A stretch of DNA of 59,892 nucleotides from DATAXP01 sp036272935 (GTDB lineage Bacteria; Planctomycetota; Planctomycetia; Pirellulales; PNKZ01): NCBI GenBank assembly GCA_036272935.1, contig DATAXP010000074.1, positions 1-59,892 of the forward strand, given 5' to 3'. Position 1 is the first letter of the stretch, and every line of letters starts with the position of its first letter. Made by a program: the position numbers and the translations under genes. The notes under the pieces were generated by a model. That model was not told the DNA's origin, did not search any database, and saw only the letters and a list, made by a program, of their open reading frames with translations. Shown in pieces: positions 20,687 through 28,960 of this stretch.

Positions 20687-21367
20687 TTACGCGGCAATCT
20701 TCACGCTGGGGCTCATCGTGGCACTCACGGCAATCCCCTTCACGTAATGGCCTTTGACGCTGTGCGGCTTGATATGGTGAATGTGCTGGATGAAGGCGTT
20801 GATGTTCTCGATCAGCTTCTCGGGCGAGAAGCTGATTTTGCCAACCACGGCGTGGACGTTGCCCCCGGCGTCGTTACGGAACTCGACCTTGCCCGCCTTG
20901 TACTCCTTGACGGTCTTGGCGACCTCGGGCGTGACCGTGCCGGCGCGGGGTGACGGCATCAGGCCGCGGGGACCGAGCACCTTTCCCAACGGACCGACCA
21001 AACCCATCATATCGGGCGCGGCAATGCAGACGTCGAACTCGGTCCAGCCGTCCTTGATCTTCTTGGCCAGCTCTTCGGCGCCCACTTCGTCGGCACCGGC
21101 TTCCTTGGCCGTGTTGGCCATGTCGCCCTTGGCGAACACGACGACCCGCAAGCTCTTGCCAATGCCGTTGGGCAGCACGAGCGAGCCGCGAACCAACTGA
21201 TCGGCCTGCTTGGGGTCAATGCCCAGGCGCATGACGATCTCCACCGACTGGTCGAACTTCGTCGGCGCGAACTGCTTGAGCATCGCCACCGCCTGCTCGA
21301 CCGAAACCGGGTCTTCGCTGGGGCGCTTGGCCAGCGAGGCCTTCATCCGTTTGGTGAATGTTGTCAT
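20687..21367 (-). CDS. rplA: 50S ribosomal protein L1
   Basis: L1 forms the mobile stalk next to the E site. The start ATG 21367 (MTTFTKRMKASL) gives 226 residues, the normal length; the frame is open 26 codons further, but that part overlaps rplK and has no L1-like sequence. Family segments include FDQSVEIVMRLGIDPKQADQ, VRGSLVLPNGIGKS, a central MGLVGPLGKVLGPRGLMPSPRAGT, and KISFSPEKLIENINAF. It is followed by rplJ and preceded by rplK in the conserved rplKAJL order. Confidence 0.97.
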   Translation of the reverse strand: MTTFTKRMKASLAKRPSEDPVSVEQAVAMLKQFAPTKFDQSVEIVMRLGIDPKQADQLVRGSLVLPNGIGKSLRVVVFAKGDMANTAKEAGADEVGAEELAKKIKDGWTEFDVCIAAPDMMGLVGPLGKVLGPRGLMPSPRAGTVTPEVAKTVKEYKAGKVEFRNDAGGNVHAVVGKISFSPEKLIENINAFIQHIHHIKPHSVKGHYVKGIAVSATMSPSVKIAA

Positions 21368-21386
21368 GATTGTGATCGCGTCCGAT

Positions 21387-21812
21387 TTACCCTTCGACGG
21401 TGATTCCCATGCTGCGGGCGGTCCCTTCGACCATGCGCTTGGCATGTTCGATGTCCCGTGCGTTCAGGTCGGCCTGCTTCAGCTTGACGATCTCCTCGAC
21501 CTGGGCGCTGGTGACCTTGCCGACCTTTTCCTTGTTCGGAACGCCCGAGCCCTTGGCGATGCTCGCGGCCTTCTTCAACAGCGCCGCGGCGGGCGGGCTC
21601 TTGGTGACGAACTCGAACGAGCGGTCGTTGTAGACCGTTACGACGACCGGGATCGGCATGCCGCCCGCCTCGCGTGTTTTTTCGTTGAACTGCATCACGA
21701 ACTGGCCGAGGTTCACGCCGTACCGCCCCAGCGCGGTGCCGACCGGCGGCGCCGGGGTCGCCTGTCCGCCGGGAACCTGGAACTTCACTTGTGCGACGAG
21801 TTGCTTTGCCAT
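21387..21812 (-). CDS. rplK: 50S ribosomal protein L11
   Basis: The 141-aa product has normal L11 length. The N-terminal domain with QVKFQVPGGQATPAPPVG contains the proline-rich strand that thiostrepton contacts in other bacteria, followed by GTALGRYGVNLGQFVMQFNEKT. The C-terminal rRNA-binding domain includes SPPAAALLKKAASIAKGSG and ends near ARSMGITVEG. It is a component of the GTPase-associated centre. The gap to nusG holds a 27-nt stem-loop at 21841-21867. Confidence 0.97.
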   Translation of the reverse strand: MAKQLVAQVKFQVPGGQATPAPPVGTALGRYGVNLGQFVMQFNEKTREAGGMPIPVVVTVYNDRSFEFVTKSPPAAALLKKAASIAKGSGVPNKEKVGKVTSAQVEEIVKLKQADLNARDIEHAKRMVEGTARSMGITVEG

Positions 21813-21840
21813 GGATCGCTTGTTGTTGTGTTTGCGTCGA

Positions 21841-21867
21841 TAGCCCCCGGCGGCTCGCCGAGGGCTA
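21841..21867 (-). repeat. 27-nt palindromic stem-loop between nusG and rplK
   Basis: The sequence from TAGCCCCC to AGGGCTA is a palindrome with 11 of 12 base pairs and a 3-nt loop (GCT). There is no T run, so termination is unlikely. It may be an RNA processing signal or a member of a dispersed palindrome family. Confidence 0.7.
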
Positions 21868-21878
21868 AAGAGGGTCCG

Positions 21879-22682
21879 TTAAACTGCTTCGATCTGCCAA
21901 TATTCGAGCTCGACCGGCGTGCTGCGGCCGAAGATGTTGATCATCACCGTGACCCGGCCGTTGGTCTGGTCGATCGCTTCGACGTCTCCTTCGAAGTTCT
22001 CGAACGTCCCTTCGGTGATCTTCACGCGGTCCCCCTTGTTGAAGTTGATCTTCAACTTGGGCGCCTCGTCGGTCTTCTCTTCTTGCTTGGTGACGATCTT
22101 CGCCACTTCGCTGGCCGAGAGGCGTTGCGGCTTGCCGCTGGGGCCGGTGAAATCGCCGATGCCGTGCGTGTCGCGGACCAAGTACCAGGTGTCGTCGTTC
22201 AGTTCCATGTGCACGACGATATAGCCGGGATACAGCTTGCGGCGGACGACGCGCTTCTTGCCGTTCTTGAACTCGGTGACCATTTCGACCGGCACGATGA
22301 TCTCGCCGAAGTAGTCGCGTAGGCCGGCGATGCCGATCTTCCGTTCCAGGGCATCGCGGATCGAATCTTCACGGTTGCTCTGCACCTTGAGGATGAACCA
22401 TTCGCGGTTGCCGGTCGGACCGACGGGAGTGTCGATCAGCTCCAACGGGCCTTTTTCTGGCGGTTCGGGGACTGGCGCGGCGTCGACGGCAGCTTGCGGC
22501 GCCGCGTCGTCGGGCGGCAGCGGCGCAGTGCCTTCCATCGTGGGCGGCGCTACGGGCTCTTCATGGTGCGCTGTCGCCACCGACGGAGGCGCAGACTCAC
22601 CCACGCCGGGCACGTGCTCGGCCATCGGATGCTCGTTGGACTGATCTATTTGCTCGGTCACGCCAAAATGCTCCCGCGACAA
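21879..22682 (-). CDS. nusG: Transcription termination/antitermination protein NusG, extended N-terminus
   Basis: NusG links RNA polymerase with Rho or the ribosome. The NGN domain starts near residue 91 (NREWFILKVQSNRED) and includes KLYPGYIVVHMELND. The KOW domain follows (FNKGDRVKITEGTFENFEGDV to IFGRSTPVELE). Bacterial NusG is usually about 180 residues; this one has 267 because of a roughly 90-residue Pro/Ala/Glu-rich, likely disordered N-terminal region. Shorter starts are possible at Met20 or Met49, but the low-complexity region stays in frame. The gene lies between secE and rplK as in most bacteria. Confidence 0.95.
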   Translation of the reverse strand: MSREHFGVTEQIDQSNEHPMAEHVPGVGESAPPSVATAHHEEPVAPPTMEGTAPLPPDDAAPQAAVDAAPVPEPPEKGPLELIDTPVGPTGNREWFILKVQSNREDSIRDALERKIGIAGLRDYFGEIIVPVEMVTEFKNGKKRVVRRKLYPGYIVVHMELNDDTWYLVRDTHGIGDFTGPSGKPQRLSASEVAKIVTKQEEKTDEAPKLKINFNKGDRVKITEGTFENFEGDVEAIDQTNGRVTVMINIFGRSTPVELEYWQIEAV

Positions 22683-22697
22683 ATCGCCTGCCGCGAT

Positions 22698-23174
22698 TCA
22701 GCCGCCGATCACTTTCAAAAAACTCGGCCCCAGCACGAATTGCCAAATCAGGTCGTAGGCAAACAGCACGATCGCCAGGCCGAAGATCGTGACAATCACC
22801 ACCACCGAGCTGCGGAACAGCTCGCTGCGCGTCGGCCACGAAACCTTGTTCATTTCTGCTTCGACGCTGATTAAGAAGTCGGCAAAGCGCGGCAGGTTCA
22901 CCACGCGGAACGCGATCCAGCAACCCACGGCAGCCACCGCGGCGGCCGTGCCGAACGCGGCGGCAAGACCCATCTGGTTTCGCAGGAAGCCGTACAGCGA
23001 CCACGAGCCGAACAACACTCCCACCGCCATCGCGCCGAACGTCACCTGGCGCGTAATGCGCCCCTGGCTGCGCTTATAGAACCCGGCATGCAACATCTCA
23101 GGAATGAGCGCAGCACCTCCGGGCTTGGCGACGCGCTGTGCCTGAGATGGTTCACGTTTGTCGATCGCAGTCAT
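22698..23174 (-). CDS. secE: Preprotein translocase subunit SecE
   Basis: SecE stabilises SecY in the protein-conducting channel. From ATG 23174 (MTAIDKREPSQAQR) the product has about 158 residues and three predicted membrane segments: two N-terminal ones (around VTFGAMAVGVLFG and AAAFGTAAAVAAVGCWIAF) and the conserved C-terminal one. Before the last is the amphipathic helix with the SecE signature EAEMNKVSWPTRSEL. This three-segment layout resembles the long enterobacterial SecE rather than the one-segment type. The frame stays open 13 codons upstream, but Met at 23174 is a better start. It is flanked by nusG and tRNA-Trp. Confidence 0.93.
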   Translation of the reverse strand: MTAIDKREPSQAQRVAKPGGAALIPEMLHAGFYKRSQGRITRQVTFGAMAVGVLFGSWSLYGFLRNQMGLAAAFGTAAAVAAVGCWIAFRVVNLPRFADFLISVEAEMNKVSWPTRSELFRSSVVVIVTIFGLAIVLFAYDLIWQFVLGPSFLKVIGG

Positions 23175-23282
23175 CTTGGTTTGCCGGCGGTTAAGACCAG
23201 CTTCCGGGGCCATGCGTCCTGTCAGGCCTCAAACGTTTTCGTTCCCGCTATCCTTCTCAATCCGTTGCCACACAGTAAATGG

Positions 23283-23355
23283 CAGGGGCGGAGGGAATCG
23301 AACCCCCAACCTGCCGCTTTGGAGACGGCTGCTCTGCCAATTGAGCTACACCCCT
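23283..23355 (-). tRNA. tRNA-Trp (CCA)
   Basis: The minus strand folds into a standard cloverleaf. The acceptor stem AGGGGTG pairs with CGCCCCT with one G-U pair, the discriminator base is G, the D arm has AGCTCAATTGGCAGAGC, the anticodon loop is CTCCAAA (anticodon CCA), and the T arm contains GGTTCGATTCC. The 3' CCA is not encoded. It lies between tuf and secE, the place where tRNA-Trp is found in many bacteria. Confidence 0.97.
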
Positions 23356-23369
23356 GTGTGTTCGCCAAC

Positions 23370-23401
23370 GGCGAGCGGGGGCAGTCATGGCCCCGCTCGC
23401 C
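23370..23401 (-). promoter_or_regulatory. Strong stem-loop between tuf and tRNA-Trp
   Basis: An 11-bp perfect GC-rich stem (GGCGAGCGGGG with CCCCGCTCGCC) and a 10-nt loop lie 8 bp after the tuf stop. On the minus strand no T run follows, so it probably protects or processes the tuf mRNA end. On the plus strand it is followed by TTTT, which could stop antisense transcription. Confidence 0.6.
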
Positions 23402-23409
23402 TTTTCGGT

Positions 23410-24609
23410 TTACTCAATAATCTTCGTAACGACTCCCGACCCAACAGTCTTGCCACCTTCGCGGATGGCGAAGCGGACGCCGTCGTCCATGGCGATCGGG
23501 CTGATCAGCTCGATCGACAGCTTGGCGTTGTCGCCGGGCATGCACATTTCGGCATCGCCCATCAGGTTCGCACTGCCGGTGACGTCGGTCGTGCGGAAGT
23601 AGAACTGCGGACGGTAGCCGCTGAAGAACGGCGTGTGCCGACCACCTTCCTCCTTGCTCAACACGTACACCTCGGCCTCGAACTTGGTGTGCGGCGTGAT
23701 GCTGCCGGGTTTGGCCAACACCTGGCCACGCTCGACGTCCTCACGCTTCAAACCGCGCAGCAGGCACCCGACATTGTCGCCGGCCTGACCCTGGTCGAGC
23801 GACTTGTTGAACATCTCGACGCCGGTCACGGTGGTCTTGCGCGGCTCCTTAGTCAGGCCAATGATCGCAATTTCGTCGCCGACCTTGCAAATGCCGCGCT
23901 CGATACGGCCGGTGGCCACGGTGCCACGGCCTTCGATGCTGAACACGTCTTCGACGGCCATCAGGAACGGCTTGTCGACTTCGCGGACCGGTTCCGGAAT
24001 GTAGCTGTCGATGGCGTCCATCAGCTCGCCGATGCACTTGTTGGCGGCCGGGTCCTTCGGGTTATCCAGCGCCGGCTTCGCGGCACCGCGAATGATCGGA
24101 ATCTCGTCGCCGGGGAAGCCGTAGTGCGTGAGCAGCTCGCGCAGCTCGAGCTCGACGAGCTCCAGCAACTCTTCGTCGTCGACCAGGTCGACCTTGTTCA
24201 GGAACACGACCAGCGCCGGCACACCGACCTGGCGGGCCAGCAGGATGTGCTCGCGGGTTTGCGGCATCGGGCCGTCGGCAGCCGACACGACCAGGATCGC
24301 GCCGTCCATCTGCGCGGCACCGGTGATCATGTTCTTGATGAAGTCGGCGTGACCCGGACAGTCGATGTGGGCGTAGTGCCGCTTCGGCGTCTCGTATTCG
24401 ACGTGGCTGACGGCAATCGTGACGGTCTTGGTTTCATCGCGCACCGTGCCACCCTTGGCGATATCGGCGTACGACTTGGTTTGAGCCAAGCCCTTGGCGG
24501 CCTGCACGGCGAGAATGGCGGCCGTGGTGGTCGTCTTACCGTGATCGATGTGCCCGATGGTGCCGACGTTGACGTGCGGCTTGGTCCGTTCAAATGTTAC
24601 CTTCGCCAT
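23410..24609 (-). CDS. tuf: Elongation factor Tu
   Basis: EF-Tu delivers aminoacyl-tRNA to the ribosome. The 399-aa product has the P-loop GHIDHGKTT, the switch II segment DCPGHADFIKNM, the guanine-specificity motif NKVDLVD, and domains 2 and 3 including GRGTVATGRIERG and the C-terminal VGSGVVTKIIE. A strong AGGGAGAG lies just upstream of ATG 24609. It is downstream of four tRNA genes in the order Thr-Tyr-Gly-Thr and upstream of tRNA-Trp and secE. An rpmG gene, often found between tuf and secE, is absent. Confidence 0.98.
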   Translation of the reverse strand: MAKVTFERTKPHVNVGTIGHIDHGKTTTTAAILAVQAAKGLAQTKSYADIAKGGTVRDETKTVTIAVSHVEYETPKRHYAHIDCPGHADFIKNMITGAAQMDGAILVVSAADGPMPQTREHILLARQVGVPALVVFLNKVDLVDDEELLELVELELRELLTHYGFPGDEIPIIRGAAKPALDNPKDPAANKCIGELMDAIDSYIPEPVREVDKPFLMAVEDVFSIEGRGTVATGRIERGICKVGDEIAIIGLTKEPRKTTVTGVEMFNKSLDQGQAGDNVGCLLRGLKREDVERGQVLAKPGSITPHTKFEAEVYVLSKEEGGRHTPFFSGYRPQFYFRTTDVTGSANLMGDAEMCMPGDNAKLSIELISPIAMDDGVRFAIREGGKTVGSGVVTKIIE

Positions 24610-24690
24610 TATCTCTCCCTACTTGTGAAGCTGACGACCCTGAATCGTTGGATTGATGTTGATGTTACAAAGCGACGCGTACCACACCCG

Positions 24691-24766
<76 letters not shown>

Positions 24767-24770
24767 GCGG

Positions 24771-24856
24771 TAGTCAGTTGTCACTAGTCCGTTGTTCTCT
24801 GTTCCTTGTTCGACCTTCACTCGCAACTGACCACGGACAACTGACCACTGACCAAT
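24771..24856. repeat. Imperfect word palindrome in the tRNA spacer
   Basis: The left part (TAGTCAGTTGTCACTAGTCC) and the right part (CGGACAACTGACCACTGACC) are built of variants of the word AGTCAGTTGTC and its complement. They form a long imperfect inverted repeat filling the spacer between tRNA-Gly and tRNA-Thr. No coding sense is visible. Confidence 0.75.
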
Positions 24857-24857
24857 G

Positions 24858-24928
24858 AGCGGGTGAAGGGAATCGAACCCTCGTCTTCAGCTTGGAAGGC
24901 TATTGCTCTACCATTGAGCTACACCCGC
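24858..24928 (-). tRNA. tRNA-Gly (TCC)
   Basis: On the minus strand the acceptor stem GCGGGTG pairs with CACCCGC, the D arm is TAGCTCAATGGTAGAGC, the anticodon loop is CTTCCAA (anticodon TCC) and the T arm contains GGTTCGATTCC. No 3' CCA is encoded. It sits between tRNA-Tyr and tRNA-Thr(GGT). Confidence 0.96.
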
Positions 24929-24935
24929 AGCGAGC

Positions 24936-25018
24936 AAATGACGCATGACGAAATTCGAATGACCAAGGATCAATTCGCCACGGCTCAGTCGTCATTCGCG
25001 CTTCGTCATTCGTCATTT
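24936..25018. repeat. 28-bp imperfect inverted repeat in the tRNA spacer
   Basis: The arms at 24936-24963 and 24991-25018 match in 24 of 28 positions when one is reverse-complemented. They are built of ATGACGAA words, and the loop is 27 nt. The element fills the gap between tRNA-Tyr and tRNA-Gly, so the precursor transcript would carry a long hairpin here. Confidence 0.9.
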
Positions 25019-25025
25019 CCATTAC

Positions 25026-25107
25026 TGGGGGGTACAGGATTCGAACCTGTGAAGGCATAGCCATCAGATTTACAGTCTGACCCCTTTGACCGCTCGGGAA
25101 ACCCCCC
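25026..25107 (-). tRNA. tRNA-Tyr (GTA)
   Basis: On the minus strand the acceptor stem GGGGGGT pairs with ACCCCCC, the anticodon loop is CTGTAAA (anticodon GTA), a long variable arm typical of class II tRNA-Tyr is present, and the T arm contains GGTTCGAATCC. The length is 82 nt. No 3' CCA is encoded. Confidence 0.96.
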
Positions 25108-25195
25108 GATTCTCGACCATTTCCTTGGACACCATCGGACCAGGGGCCTGCGCCGATCCGTAGCTCGATTGACCTTCCGTCCGCACGCCGCGAAG

Positions 25196-25268
25196 AGCTA
25201 GCGGAGGGACTTGAACCCACAACCTGCTGATTACAAATCAGCTGCTCTGCCAGTTGAGCTACGCTAGC
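25196..25268 (-). tRNA. tRNA-Thr (TGT)
   Basis: On the minus strand the acceptor stem GCTAGCG pairs with CGCTAGC (one mispaired-free helix), the D arm is TAGCTCAACTGGCAGAGC, the anticodon stem-loop is GCTGA-TTTGTAA-TCAGC (anticodon TGT) and the T arm contains GGTTCAAGTCC. It is the first gene of the tRNA-tuf transcript. Confidence 0.96.
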
Positions 25269-25295
25269 CCACCAGGACCGCCACGAAAACCACTA

Positions 25296-25323
25296 AATAT
25301 AGCAATGGTCGCGCGGCATGCAA
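25296..25323 (-). promoter_or_regulatory. Putative sigma-70 promoter of the tRNA-tuf operon
   Basis: On the minus strand TTGCAT (25318-25323) and TATATT (25296-25301) are separated by 16 bp and lie just upstream of tRNA-Thr(TGT). Expected transcription start is near 25289. Both boxes are close to consensus in an otherwise GC-rich context. This is a prediction from sequence only. Confidence 0.6.
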
Positions 25324-25340
25324 GACGGAGGGAGAAAAGA

Positions 25341-25419
25341 AAGTCAGAAGGATGAAGTCAGAATGCAGAAGTACGAAAAACCGTTGGCTCCGGCACTTCT
25401 GCATTCATCCTTCTGACTT
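25341..25419. repeat. Long imperfect palindrome between the sigma factor gene and the tRNA promoter
   Basis: The right arm at 25395-25419 is the exact reverse complement of the left arm at 25341-25372 except for a 7-nt internal duplication (AGTCAGA) in the left arm. The loop is about 22 nt. It lies 10 bp downstream of the sigma gene stop and could end or protect that transcript, though no clean T run follows. Confidence 0.88.
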
Positions 25420-25428
25420 CCGCGTTTC

Positions 25429-27093
25429 TTACAGGCCTGGCACGTCGATCCGCTCTTCCTCGGCGGCTTTGCGCAGCTTGCTCAAAGCTCGGGCTTCGAT
25501 CTGGCGTACACGCTCCTTGGTGACCCCCATTTCGGCCCCTACTTCCTTGAGCGTCAGCGGCTCGCGGCCATGCGCCAGGCCAAACCGGCGGATGATGATC
25601 TTCTGCTCCCGGTCGTCGAGCCGTTCGAGAATCTTGCCGATCTGCTCCTCGCGGTGCATCTGGGCGACCTCCTGCTCGTACTGATCGCTACGCTCGTCCT
25701 CGGTCGCGCTGAACATCTCGTCGGTGCTGGTGCGGAACCGATCGCGCCGCCGCAGTTCGTCGGGGATGGTGCGGGCAAAGTTCTTCATGATCGCCCAGCT
25801 AGCATAGGTGCTGAACTTGTTGCCGCGGCTGAAATCGAACTTCTCGACTGCGCGGATCAGCGACATGTTGCCGTCGCTGACCAGCTCGAAGAAGTTGTCG
25901 ACCGGGCCGACGTGCCGCTTGGCAATCGATACCACCAAGCGCAGATTGGCGCGGATGATCTGGTTCTTCATCTGCACCGCCTCTTCGTACAGGCGCTCGA
26001 TCTGATCCATCTCGCTGTTGCGGGCGCGGGTCGGGTCGAGCCGCTCGCGCAGCTTTGCCGCCTTGTACTTGAGGTAGTTGAACTTTCGGAAATAGTACAC
26101 CTCATCTTCGCGCGTCAGCAGCGGCACCTCGTACAAGCTCGCGAGGTACGGCGGCAAGCCGGACGGCGCACGCGTCTTCTTCGCGAGCGCGGCAACCGGC
26201 GCCGGCGTGAGGATCTTGGCGTCGGCATCGGCACGGGCGAACGAATCGTGCATCATGTAATCGAGCGGCAACTCGAGGATGCGCTCGGCGCGCATCTCGT
26301 TGATCACCCGATAAATGCTCGTCTTGGTGCGGCAATACCGCTTCGCCAGCGCGTCGACCGAAACGCCACGCCGATACAACTGGTAGATTTTCTTCCGCGC
26401 AGCCAGCGTCAACGGCCCGCTGCTCTCGGGGAAGATCGCCAGGTCGGGATGCTCGACATCGAATGCTTTGATGGTGTAGCGCACGGTTTCCACACTCCTT
26501 CCCATACGCTGCGAAATGCGGCGCGTGATCTCGGCGGGGCAGCCGCCGGCGCGTCCCAGTCGCCGCGCACTCTCGATGATCTCACCCTTCTCGTCGTCGG
26601 TAAGCTGGCTGAACCGGCTGCCGCGGCTCACGCGGTCCTCGTTCGAGGACACGAACCGATCGACCGAGCTTTGCAGGAACCCGACGCGTTTACGGCCGTC
26701 GAACACGAACCGCCGGCTCACGAGCCCTTGCTGCCGCCAGCGCGAAACGGTCTTCGTCGAGACGTTGTACTGCTTGCTCACGTCCTCGACGGTCAGCACG
26801 CGCTCGCCTGCCGCCTCGGCAGGCAATTCGGCCGCGGCCGACACATCCTCAACAAACAACCGGAGATCGTGTGCCGCTTCGCCGCCGGTGAGCTTGATGC
26901 TGGCAAACGACTCGGGGCGGTAGTCAGTCACCCGATAGCACAGGAACTCGTAGGTGTACGTACGCTTCGGGTCGAGCTCGGCAATCAGCCGCTCGGCACG
27001 ATTGGCCTGCTCGATCTTCTTTTCACGGGGCGCAAAGCGGACCTGCTGGTCGCGTAACTGCCGCAGGACCGGGGTTTGATAGTCGGTATGCAT
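25429..27093 (-). CDS. Planctomycete-type long sigma-70 factor with N-terminal HTH segments
   Basis: From ATG 27093 (MHTDYQTPVLRQL) the protein has 554 residues. The sigma part is C-terminal: region 2 with IIRANLRLVVSIAKRHVG and GNKFSTYASWAIMKNFAR, and region 4 with the HTH VTKERVRQIEARALSKLR. The N-terminal ~300 residues are not a normal region 1. They hold a MerR/excisionase-like HTH near residue 110 (LTVEDVSKQYNVSTKTVSRW followed by a wing-like segment), a second helical segment with QRMGRSVETVRYTIKAF, and a third HTH (GVSVDALAKRYCRTKTSIYRV). Region 3 is reduced. It is transcribed towards the tRNA-tuf operon. The frame is open nine codons upstream (ATG 27120), which adds no conserved sequence. 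Confidence 0.85.
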   Translation of the reverse strand: MHTDYQTPVLRQLRDQQVRFAPREKKIEQANRAERLIAELDPKRTYTYEFLCYRVTDYRPESFASIKLTGGEAAHDLRLFVEDVSAAAELPAEAAGERVLTVEDVSKQYNVSTKTVSRWRQQGLVSRRFVFDGRKRVGFLQSSVDRFVSSNEDRVSRGSRFSQLTDDEKGEIIESARRLGRAGGCPAEITRRISQRMGRSVETVRYTIKAFDVEHPDLAIFPESSGPLTLAARKKIYQLYRRGVSVDALAKRYCRTKTSIYRVINEMRAERILELPLDYMMHDSFARADADAKILTPAPVAALAKKTRAPSGLPPYLASLYEVPLLTREDEVYYFRKFNYLKYKAAKLRERLDPTRARNSEMDQIERLYEEAVQMKNQIIRANLRLVVSIAKRHVGPVDNFFELVSDGNMSLIRAVEKFDFSRGNKFSTYASWAIMKNFARTIPDELRRRDRFRTSTDEMFSATEDERSDQYEQEVAQMHREEQIGKILERLDDREQKIIIRRFGLAHGREPLTLKEVGAEMGVTKERVRQIEARALSKLRKAAEEERIDVPGL

Positions 27094-27580
27094 CGCTAGA
27101 AGTCCCTCCCTGGTCGGCAAAAGCTTGTCCTTTCAGGCTTTTCCGACCCCGCCGTCAATCCGTTGGGCGTGCATCCGGTGCAAATCCTGCGGCTCAGGAT
27201 TGCCCGAATCTACTGCACAGCGTCGTTACTGCACAGGGTCACGTTGGCAATCAGACGGCACGAAAACACCACAATCTTGTTGAGCTATCACTCCTACGCA
27301 GCCGGTGGTATTCGGTTCACTAGTGGCGATCCGATCTTGCGGCTTTTTTCGCGCCCGGCATTAACCCCCCTCTCGGGTGAATGCCGGAATGGCCGCCCCG
27401 CCTTGCCGCGCCGCATTGGACAGCATCTTCTGTACCTAATAAGGACACCGAAAACGTCGTCTGGTTTTCAAGGAATTTCAGATTCAACCTTCCCCATCCC
27501 GATGAACGATAGGTTGCCCCCGATTGCGCCCTCGACGGGCCACTGTGGCGCCAGCTGGTTGAGCCGTTACGGAGAACCAT
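27094..27580. other. 487-nt intergenic region between divergent genes
   Basis: No gene was found. It should hold the promoters of the leftward sigma factor gene and the rightward secreted protein gene. A stem-loop with arms CGGCATT and AATGCCG lies at 27356-27386, without a T run. A ribosome binding site GGAG lies at 27571, just before the GTG start at 27581. Confidence 0.6.
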
Positions 27581-28942
27581 GTGACATCCCGACTCAATTA
27601 TGTACTAAAAGTTCTTGCGGCGATGGCACTTGCGTCGCCGTTTTCTTCGATTTATGCACGGGCTGCACAGCCGGTCGACCTGCGACCAAGGGCTGCGGCT
27701 GGCACGACCAGCGTCGAGGCCCTGCTTGAAGTCGGCGGCGATCTGAAAATTGAGGAAAAAGGGAAGCAGCGATCCCTGCCCGTGGCGGTGATCGGCAAGT
27801 TCAAGTACCTCGAACATCGCCTGAACGCCCCAGGCACCCCGCCAAGGTCGTTGCGGCTGTACGACATGGCCGAGGCGTCGATCAAGCTCGACAACAGCAC
27901 GGCGAATCCGGTTCTACGCGAGCCGTTGCGCCTGGTTGCAGTGCGGACGGACGACGAGACGCCGTTTATGTTCAGCCCGCAAGGGACACTGACGCGCGAG
28001 GAGCTCGAGCTGATCGATCTGCCGGTGAACACCCTGCTCGTCGATCGGCTGCTGCCCGAGAAGCCGGTCGCGGTGGGCGACACCTGGCAGAATCCCGAGT
28101 CGCTGCTGGCCGGTCTGCTTGGGTTCGACCTTGTCAGCCAGTCGACCGCCACAAGCGTAATCACGCAGATCGATCACGATGCGGCGCGGATCGAAATGTC
28201 GGGCTCGGTGCAGGGGGCCATCTGCGGTGTGACCACGACGATGGAAGTGAAGGGCCGTTACAAGTTCAGCCTGGCAGAGCGCCGCATCACGTGGCTGGCG
28301 TTGTTGATCGAGGAAAAGCGTTCGATCGGCCCCGCCGGTCCCGGAGCCGATGTCGTCGTGCGGTTTCAGTTCACCGTGAAGCCAGGCCAGCCGCGACCCG
28401 AGTTCGACGACGACGCGCTCCGCCGGGTGGTCATGGGCGAAAGCACCGGACTTGATGACCTGGAGTACACGACCTCCGACGGTGAAATGAAGTTCGTCCA
28501 TGAACGGCGCTGGCGCACCTTGCACGCCGGCTCCGAAGCGATTGCCATGCGCCTGGTGGATCGCGGCGACCTCGTCGCCCAGTGCAACATCTCGCGGCTG
28601 CCAAAGGTGACGATGAACCAGTTGCCGACGCTCGCTCGCTTTCAGGAAGATGTGCGCCGCTCGCTAGACAAGAGCTTCGGTCAATTCGTTCAGGCAACTG
28701 AGTTGACCACCCCGCAAGGTTTCCGGCTTTTGCGCGTCGTGGTGCAGGGGACGGCCGCCGAGTTGCCCATCCAATGGCACTACTATCACCTGGCCGATGG
28801 CGACGGCCACCAGGCGGTGTGCGCCTTCACGCTCGAAGAGCAGTACGTCCAGCGGTTCGGCACGCTCGATCGCGATCTGGTCGAGTCGATCCGGTTCATG
28901 GATTCGGCCTCGACCGCTTCGCTGGCAACGCCGGCGAAATAA
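27581..28942 (+). CDS. Secreted protein of unknown function
   Basis: The 453-aa product starts with GTG 27581, 7 nt after GGAG. It begins with a signal peptide (SRLNYVLKVLAAMALASPF, likely cut after ARA), so it is exported. No catalytic motif is recognised. The body is beta-rich, with segments such as LLVDRLLPEKPVAVGDTWQNP and MEVKGRYKFSLAERRITWLALLIEEKR. The 'sufficiently long, then time to scale output' layout resembles planctomycete proteins with a lipoprotein-carrier-like first half and a DUF-type second half, but I do not assign a family. It is followed by a DUF3891 gene after 18 nt. Confidence 0.7.
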   Translation: MTSRLNYVLKVLAAMALASPFSSIYARAAQPVDLRPRAAAGTTSVEALLEVGGDLKIEEKGKQRSLPVAVIGKFKYLEHRLNAPGTPPRSLRLYDMAEASIKLDNSTANPVLREPLRLVAVRTDDETPFMFSPQGTLTREELELIDLPVNTLLVDRLLPEKPVAVGDTWQNPESLLAGLLGFDLVSQSTATSVITQIDHDAARIEMSGSVQGAICGVTTTMEVKGRYKFSLAERRITWLALLIEEKRSIGPAGPGADVVVRFQFTVKPGQPRPEFDDDALRRVVMGESTGLDDLEYTTSDGEMKFVHERRWRTLHAGSEAIAMRLVDRGDLVAQCNISRLPKVTMNQLPTLARFQEDVRRSLDKSFGQFVQATELTTPQGFRLLRVVVQGTAAELPIQWHYYHLADGDGHQAVCAFTLEEQYVQRFGTLDRDLVESIRFMDSASTASLATPAK

Positions 28943-28960
28943 AGCGACAATGCGGCGATC

